A stretch of 64,000 nt of DNA from Effrenium voratum (Eukaryota > Sar > Dinophyceae > Suessiales > Symbiodiniaceae), in the NCBI GenBank assembly GCA_963377175.1, contig CAUJNA010000502.1, forward strand, positions 145,001 through 209,000, in the 5' to 3' direction. Shown piece after piece: positions 58,231 through 64,000 of the stretch. The notes under the pieces were generated by a model. It did no database searches and was not told where the DNA came from. It worked only from the letters and a program-made list of their open reading frames with translations. Position 1 is the first letter of the stretch. Each line of letters starts with the position of its first letter. The position numbers and the translations under genes are program-made.

Positions 58231-59499
58231 AGTAGGTGGATGCCCTCAATATTGCAATCGGGACCAAGGGGAACCTCGAATTTACCGCAATTTACCAAGG
58301 CTTTGTGGTGGGATGCGGCTAATTTGCTGGCAATATGTAGAGAATCCACTGCACCTGTCATCAGTTTTCTCCCAAAGACCAGGTGCGATTCGACTGGGTC
58401 CTCAATGGACTTCAGGGTCCCTTGAAGGGTATGCATTGTATATAGGGGTGTAAACCAATCAAGATCAAGCGAGTGGAAGTACATTGATGGACATATGAAG
58501 GGCCTAAGTCCAATCTGATTGGAATGGGGGTTGGGGTACTTTACAAGCCAGGTTTAGTCCTCGCAGTGGTGCGGGGTAAGTGAACAAGTTGCCCCCTGGT
58601 GTTACCCTTCTCAGAATTGTTTGCACTCCTCAAAATTGCTGGTTTCCTTTGGTTAGCCTTTTAAAATCATCCAAAGGGGTGCCTTAGTTTCAGGCAGATC
58701 CATATCGCTGTCTTTTTGTGGGCACCCTTTTGGGTTTGTTCTACCGCGAAAGGGAAATCTTTGATTGAGGGACTTCAGCGGAGCATCGCAAGAAAATCAC
58801 TCTCAATCAAGCTAACAGGGGCTTGCTGATTGCGCAAGAAACAACGCAGGGCGCAAAACTTGAGCAACCCAAATGGAGTGTTTGGTAGATATGTGATTAT
58901 TTAGTGGCACCTTCATCACAGGGATGTAGTTGCAAGAAATTGGCAAAGGTTGAAAGTGTGGGCCACCGGATAATCCAGACACGAAAATGTGGGACATACG
59001 GGTACGTGTGGGTGGTTTTCCTTTGGGTTTTCCGTTTAATCTAGACTTTCAAAGGGTACCTTCAAAAACACACACCCATGTGGCCCATATATCATGAGTA
59101 AGTGAGAAAAAGGGAGGCAACCAATTCTCCCATCTCCTCTTTGGGAAACGAATCATTTGGGGCTCTTTTGGTGCTGAAACTCAAAAATAACTGCTTGGTT
59201 CGTCTTCGGTGGCTTAAGCATTGCCGGTTTGCTGGGTGCCCTGTTTCAAGACGTCATTTCCATGTCCATGTCCATTTAAAGTCAACAAGACACATCTAAC
59301 GAAGTGGAAGACTGTCAAGAATCTATTGATCAGTCCAAACCTTACCTCTTCAAACCCCAAATTGGGTAGAAGCCCAACAACAACAACAACTGAGGCCGGG
59401 TAGACACCCAACACACAAAAACCTCCGCCGCCGTTTTTGGGCGCTTCCCCTTGCCGCCCGCTGTTTTTTTGGGTGCATCTCTTGGTGCGTCTAGGGCGC

Positions 59500-59612
59500 A
59501 TCTGGCGCGCGTCGAAGCGCCGGAAGTCCCGGTGCAGCACTGAGCTCCTCTCCAGGAACTTGGCCGAGGGGTCCACGTGCACGGCCTGGACGGCGGAATT
59601 TCTGGTGACCGG
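59500..59612 (-). CDS. exon-like island, unidentified host gene
   Basis: Reads NSAVQAVHVDPSAKFLERSS and then VLHRDFRRFDARQMR with almost only G/C in third positions, preceded by GGTCACCAG, a possible acceptor. A convincing coding segment; gene unknown. Confidence 0.45.
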
Positions 59613-60844
59613 ACGGCCCAAGAAATCCAACCGAATCGACTTAGATGGTGGGAAAATTGGCTTGAACACAGGAATAGATCGACAAGTCGACGAGGTGTGG
59701 GAAGAATGGTCTGGGAAGACCTGGAAAATTCGAGCGGAATCCGGGGTGGAGCTCCCATGAGCGTTAAAGGAGTCGCCAATTTTAGGTTTGAGTGGCTGGG
59801 CCAAACTCAGCACAAGGAAGTCGGGGAGTGAGACTCCTGGAGGCCCCCAGGTCAGGTCATAGTTCGTGGGATGCCGTATTTTCTCAAAAAAACCGGGGGG
59901 GTGGGGGGGGGGGGATGGGGGAAGAAAAGCTCTTGAGTCCACTCCACGGAACTTCAAGGGCTGAGCGACCAGGCAACGCCGCTATTGCTGATACCCTGAT
60001 CAGTAACCTCAAACACAACTAGCTGCCAAAACCACCCTCCGATTGAAACGGCCAAGAAGGTGGGCTCTCCTCATTTGGCCTTAGCTGCGCCTCATCAGGC
60101 TTCTTAAGCACTTTTATGTTCGGGTAATCTTGGGGCGATGGTTGAGTCCCTGGTAGTTCATTGGTGGGAGGGTAAGCGAGTCACAATTAAAACCCGGTAT
60201 TGACATGGTCTACCCAGAACCATGTCAAGAATTAAGAAGCCGGAATTCCGCAGCTATTTTGGTTGGGACGGCGTGTCGGACACCTAGGAAATACTGGGAA
60301 GCCAAGGGGAAATGCAAGGAAGTGCAAGGAAAAATATTGAAAAACTCTGTGTTTTTGGACCTTTGCGAAAACGCTGGAAAAACAATGTTTTTTGCAAAGG
60401 GGAATGCAAGGAAGTGCAAGGCAATGAGGGGAGGAAATAGGAAGTCCACATGTCAGGAAAGCAACAGGAAATGAAAGGGAGACAAAGGGGAACTGAAAGG
60501 GAAATGACAGGGACAGAAATGAAAACGAGGGGAGTGCAGGGGGAATGACAGGGAAACAAAGCGCAATGACACCAATCGGCACGACGGGAGATGTAGGGAA
60601 ATGACTCGCAACAAAAGAACGGGACATACATGGAAAATGACACGGACATACCGAGAAAATGTCAGGGACATGAAGGGGGAGTTGAAAGGAATGGAAGGGA
60701 CATGACCAGGACATCACTGGAAACGTGAAAAGGACATGAAGGGGAAATCAAGGGGAAAGCCAGTAGTGAGATGACAGTTCAGGGCATGAAGGGGCCGTGC
60801 CGGGATATCGAGGCAACTCAGGCGGGACGTGACGCTGCAATGCA

Positions 60845-61079
60845 GAGAGAGACAGAGAGAGAGACAGGGAGAGACAGAGAAAGAGACAGACAGAGAGAGA
60901 GAGAGAGAGAAAACAAAAAAAGAGAGACAGAGAAAGAGAGACACAGAAAGACAGAGAGAGAGAGAGAGAGACTAGGTCCTCCAGTAGAGAGGGAAGAATT
61001 GGGGTACCCTTTTTCTGTAGAGGGGCGTGGACAGGAAGGAGACAGGCAGACAGAAAGAGACAGAGAAACAGAGACAGCC

Positions 61080-61116
<37 letters not shown>

Positions 61117-61205
61117 CGGACAGAGAGAGAGAGAGATAGAGAGAGACGGACAGAGAGAGAGAGAGAGAGAGAGATAGAGAGAGACAGAGAGAGACAAAGA
61201 GAGGG
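60845..61205. repeat. (GA)n/(GACA)n microsatellite
   Basis: Long GAGA and GACAGA runs, broken by a unique stretch at about 60972-61030. Leu/Ser-rich frames on the minus strand are artefacts. Confidence 0.95.
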
Positions 61206-61556
61206 AGACTCAGGAGAGAGAGGCTTGGGGGGAATGGGGAGGATGGGGAGCAAAGGGAGGGACAGAGGACGACAGAACACACGAGGGAGACAAGGGAGAG
61301 AGGAAGAAGGAGAAAAGGGACAGGACAATGTCGGCGGACCGAGCCGGAGGCTCTAAAGTTTAGCTTTTCGTGGTTTTTGATATGGAAACCCAAATTCGTT
61401 GGCAACAAAAAAAGTTGAAGTCCTAACATCCCTTGGCAAAGTTTGCCAATGTTTCATCTACTATGACAACCCCCAAAATGCCAAAAAGATGCCAGACCGG
61501 TGAATAAAACCAAAAAGCATCCCCAAGGAATTTTGGAAAGCACGGGTTTTGAGCTA

Positions 61557-61690
61557 CGTGGCTCTTGAGCGACGCTTGCTCCGACTTCTTCGTGTCGCCT
61601 GCGCCGGGCGCTGAATCTCGGCCACTGCGCCGGCGGCCGCTTCCTCCACCTCGCGGAGGGGGAGTCCCTTCGCACGCCCTGAGCGCCCTA
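61557..61690 (-). CDS. exon-like island, unidentified host gene
   Basis: Reads GRAKGLPLREVEEAAAGAVA and then EIQRPAQATRRSRSKRRSRA before a TAG. Strong GC3; the end is RS-rich. No family was recognised. Confidence 0.4.
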
Positions 61691-63042
61691 GCTGGGTGCA
61701 ACTTCTTAGGAAGTGGCTGACAGATGAGAAAACCCCAAAGTTCTTTCCGCCCTGGGGCACGCATGGATAGCAAACGGGAAATACATGGGCCCGCTCTAAG
61801 CCTCCCTCGCCGGATGTATATCTAGATAGTTCCGGGGTGTGTCCTTTTCTCAAGGTCCCAACTGTTTGGTCGTTTTTAAAGGACACCAAAAGGAAAGCCG
61901 CCATTTCGGGGAGTCCCCTAAAAGGCGGCACACCCATTGCGGGGTTCCCGCCAAGCAGAATTCGAGGATGCGCTTCGCTGAACTGGAATGATGTGTGATG
62001 GGTGCTATCTGCAGCTATCCTTCAAAGACTCGGAACTTGCAGCCTGCGCTACTCACTGGCTGAGTGGATGGCCCAAAAAAAGTCCGAACTTTATATTTAC
62101 CACCAACATGGTCTTCCCAAAAAGTTTAAAGTTCATGAACTCAGGAAGTGAGACTATGCCTTGTCACTTGATCTTGGATTCCTTTTATAGCAGAATCTGA
62201 TTGACTCGGAGCGACCTCACCCAGTGAGGCTTTCCTTTTTTCCGGGGGGTTACCAAGCCTAGAACAAGTCTCACCTATCCGGGCGAACTGTAGCCTTGCT
62301 CCGACCCCTAAGGGCTCCCTACAAAAAGAAGCTTCATAGGGTTCCGGGTCTGTCGTCAAAGCAGAGCCCACAACTCCGGTGCTTCCTTTAGGAACAAGCC
62401 GGGGTCCGCTTTGTGATTGAGGTGATTGAGGGTTAATGTAACATTTCCACCCGACCCCACCACCCACCCAAGCGTCTGGCATATGCAGGATAGGACGACT
62501 TGGTTGTCGTCACCTCATCAACGCAACTCGAGCGAAGCAACGGCTGCAGGGCCCACACAATACTAATGTAGTATTCAGAAGTACCAAACCAATACTAAAC
62601 GGTGCCCATGTTGGCAAATGACTTCCTTGACCTTTCTGGTGCAGGGGGGAAGGGGTGATTCATCCTGGAAAACGTTGCAAGTGGATGTTTGATCAAAATT
62701 GTCAACGGTTTACTTTGACCGAGCCTGACATGCACGGCAAACTCGCCGCCCAACAGAGATGCTAACTCTTTGAAGCCTCAACTAAAAATAAACCAACAAG
62801 GCTGACCGAGAAAAAAGGAACAACATCTGAATTCCGTATACTTCCCTTTTCACCATCACCCCGGCACGAGAAAACTCCCAATACAAAGGAGTCTTAACTG
62901 GAGAAAAAAAGGGAAGAACAAAAAAGGAGCCCCGGAAGATGGTCGGGTCGCTGGGCTGTTGTTCAGGGATTTTGGGTTCAACTACCATGCCCTTACAGAA
63001 CTGGTGCCTCCTGAGCTCCCCTCTTTAAAGCAAAATTGAATG

Positions 63043-63139
63043 CCTGGAGTCTCCTTCTGACCCTTTAAAAGTGGGGTCATGACCCCTTTGTTTTGGGTAA
63101 TGACCAACCATGTTTCAAGGGTCAGAGGGAGACTCCAGG
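63043..63139. repeat. 97-bp hairpin element
   Basis: CCTGGAGTCTCCTTCTGACC at the left and its near-perfect reverse complement at the right (one mismatch in 23) enclose a second palindrome GGGGTCATGACCCC (63074-63087). It looks like a MITE or introner-like element. Confidence 0.7.
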
Positions 63140-63254
63140 TACTTTTAGACATGTAACGGCTCCCTTCCAAGCCCCTGAAACTGGTCAACTGGTCGCTTTT
63201 GGATAGCCTTGAGGTTCAAGGGAAGGAAAACAAAAACACAAAAAACACCACCCA

Positions 63255-63405
63255 TTTCGTTTAGAAACCCAGAAGCCGGTCCTTCGCCAAACGAACCTGA
63301 GGGCTTTGCCGAGCTCAAGGGCGGCTTCGGAGCATTGGAGCCTCGCTTTCCCAAAGAGAGACGGACAAACATGACCATCCGGGGCCGCGAAATGGCTGAG
63401 CTTCT
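63255..63405 (-). CDS. exon-like island, unidentified host gene
   Basis: Reads SHFAAPDGHVCPSLFGKARL and then QCSEAALELGKALRFVWRRT. The opposite strand is also open with similar composition, so strand is uncertain. No family was recognised. Confidence 0.33.
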
Positions 63406-64000
63406 TCTTTCCAGAAAACCCCGACCAATGGGTGGGTTTCCTTTCGGTGCTCCTTCGAAACCAAACAAAAAGAGTAATTACCAACTCAAATTTGACACGC
63501 CCAAATAGATGGAAATCCAAAGGCTTGCACGAAGACTCTCGGACCAAGTGGGGTCGTTGCCAAGTAACATAAGCCACTTAGTCCACACAAAAAATGGAGA
63601 GAGTGAGCCAAAAGGTCATCTCTATTTGTAATATGAGTAGGCACCCCTCCAGATGGATTGCCCATGTATGGCCAACAGATCACGAAATCACCAACCCCAA
63701 ATGAGGGACTTCCTGTGGAAAGGGGCCAGGTACTATTCGAGTTGTATTGGGAGGGCACTGTTCAAGGGAAACCCGCAGGTGGGGTATTAACGTACCAAGC
63801 TAGTTCTTTTCGGCAAATGCCTCCAAGCGGAATCCGCCACCACTTTGGGGAAGCCAGGATTGAGGACATGGGTCCGTGTTGTTTAAGGGTACCCTTTTCA
63901 GCGTGATTAAACGGAAGACCAGGAAGAACAACCGCTTTGGGGGGGAGTGCGACAAGCTCAGATCCAGGTTTGGGCCAAGCTCCTCTGCGTAGAGGACACT

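Noticed and set aside
60748..61429. Leu/Ser-rich minus-strand frames of 116-203 codons
   Set aside because: Translation of (GA)n.
1..64000. Dinoflagellate spliced-leader, rRNA and tRNA genes
   Set aside because: No spliced-leader-like core (GCCATTTTGGCTCAAG), rRNA segment or tRNA cloverleaf was recognised by eye; a covariance-model scan could still find one.

Overview
This window looks like nuclear DNA of a dinoflagellate, probably a Suessiales-type alga. The reasons are a large, low-density, repeat-rich host background with short GC3-rich exon-like islands, a Copia retrotransposon carrying a CCCH plus CCHC nucleocapsid and a methyltransferase-like insert, and an OTU/RNA 2'-phosphotransferase gene beside huge (CAA)n/(TCTCAAATTA)n satellites. 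The taxon is inferred from style; no rRNA or spliced-leader gene was seen.

Layout. 1-2080: host DNA with one or two exon-like islands on the minus strand. 2081-13815: a Ty1/Copia LTR retrotransposon (+) with very short LTRs, a GATTC target duplication, an initiator-tRNA-Met-type primer site and a frameshifted gag-pol. It is interrupted by a 2,980-bp foldback-like DNA element (9119-12098) with a TA duplication. 13816-20640: host DNA with AT microsatellites and a series of minus-strand exon-like islands. 20855-30845: minus-strand remnants of a membrane/coiled-coil polyprotein and an OTU-KptA fusion gene, split by a 4.2-kb block of simple repeats. 30846-31921: host DNA ending in G-runs.

31922-53803 is the centrepiece: a 21.9-kb integrated Polinton/Maverick-like virus with 253-bp terminal inverted repeats, inserted in a poly-G tract. 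It encodes an rve integrase, a protein-primed family B DNA polymerase, an FtsK/A32-type packaging ATPase, a double-jelly-roll-type major capsid protein, a penton-like minor capsid protein, a two-gene fibre with an S74 autochaperone, a class-3-like lipase and many small virion or regulatory proteins. The genes are tightly packed and very AT-rich. Ten of them, including the integrase, ATPase and capsid genes, carry an AT-flanked TCTA box 14-27 nt before the ATG. The polymerase, a zinc-finger gene and gene 32731-33387 instead share the box AACTACTTAAAGA. This points to two temporal promoter classes; the TCTA class resembles the late promoter of the giant virus CroV that the virophage mavirus also uses. 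The right 3.5 kb differs: after a 20-codon stub of a DNA cytosine methyltransferase the composition becomes host-like, and two minus-strand genes with ubiquitin-like regions (one with a SAP-like N-terminus and an LLHGGG motif) lie just inside the right inverted repeat. No adenain-type maturation protease was recognised.

53804-64000: host DNA with (GA)n repeats, hairpin elements and further minus-strand exon-like islands. The transposons may sit in introns of, or between, intron-rich host genes transcribed leftward.
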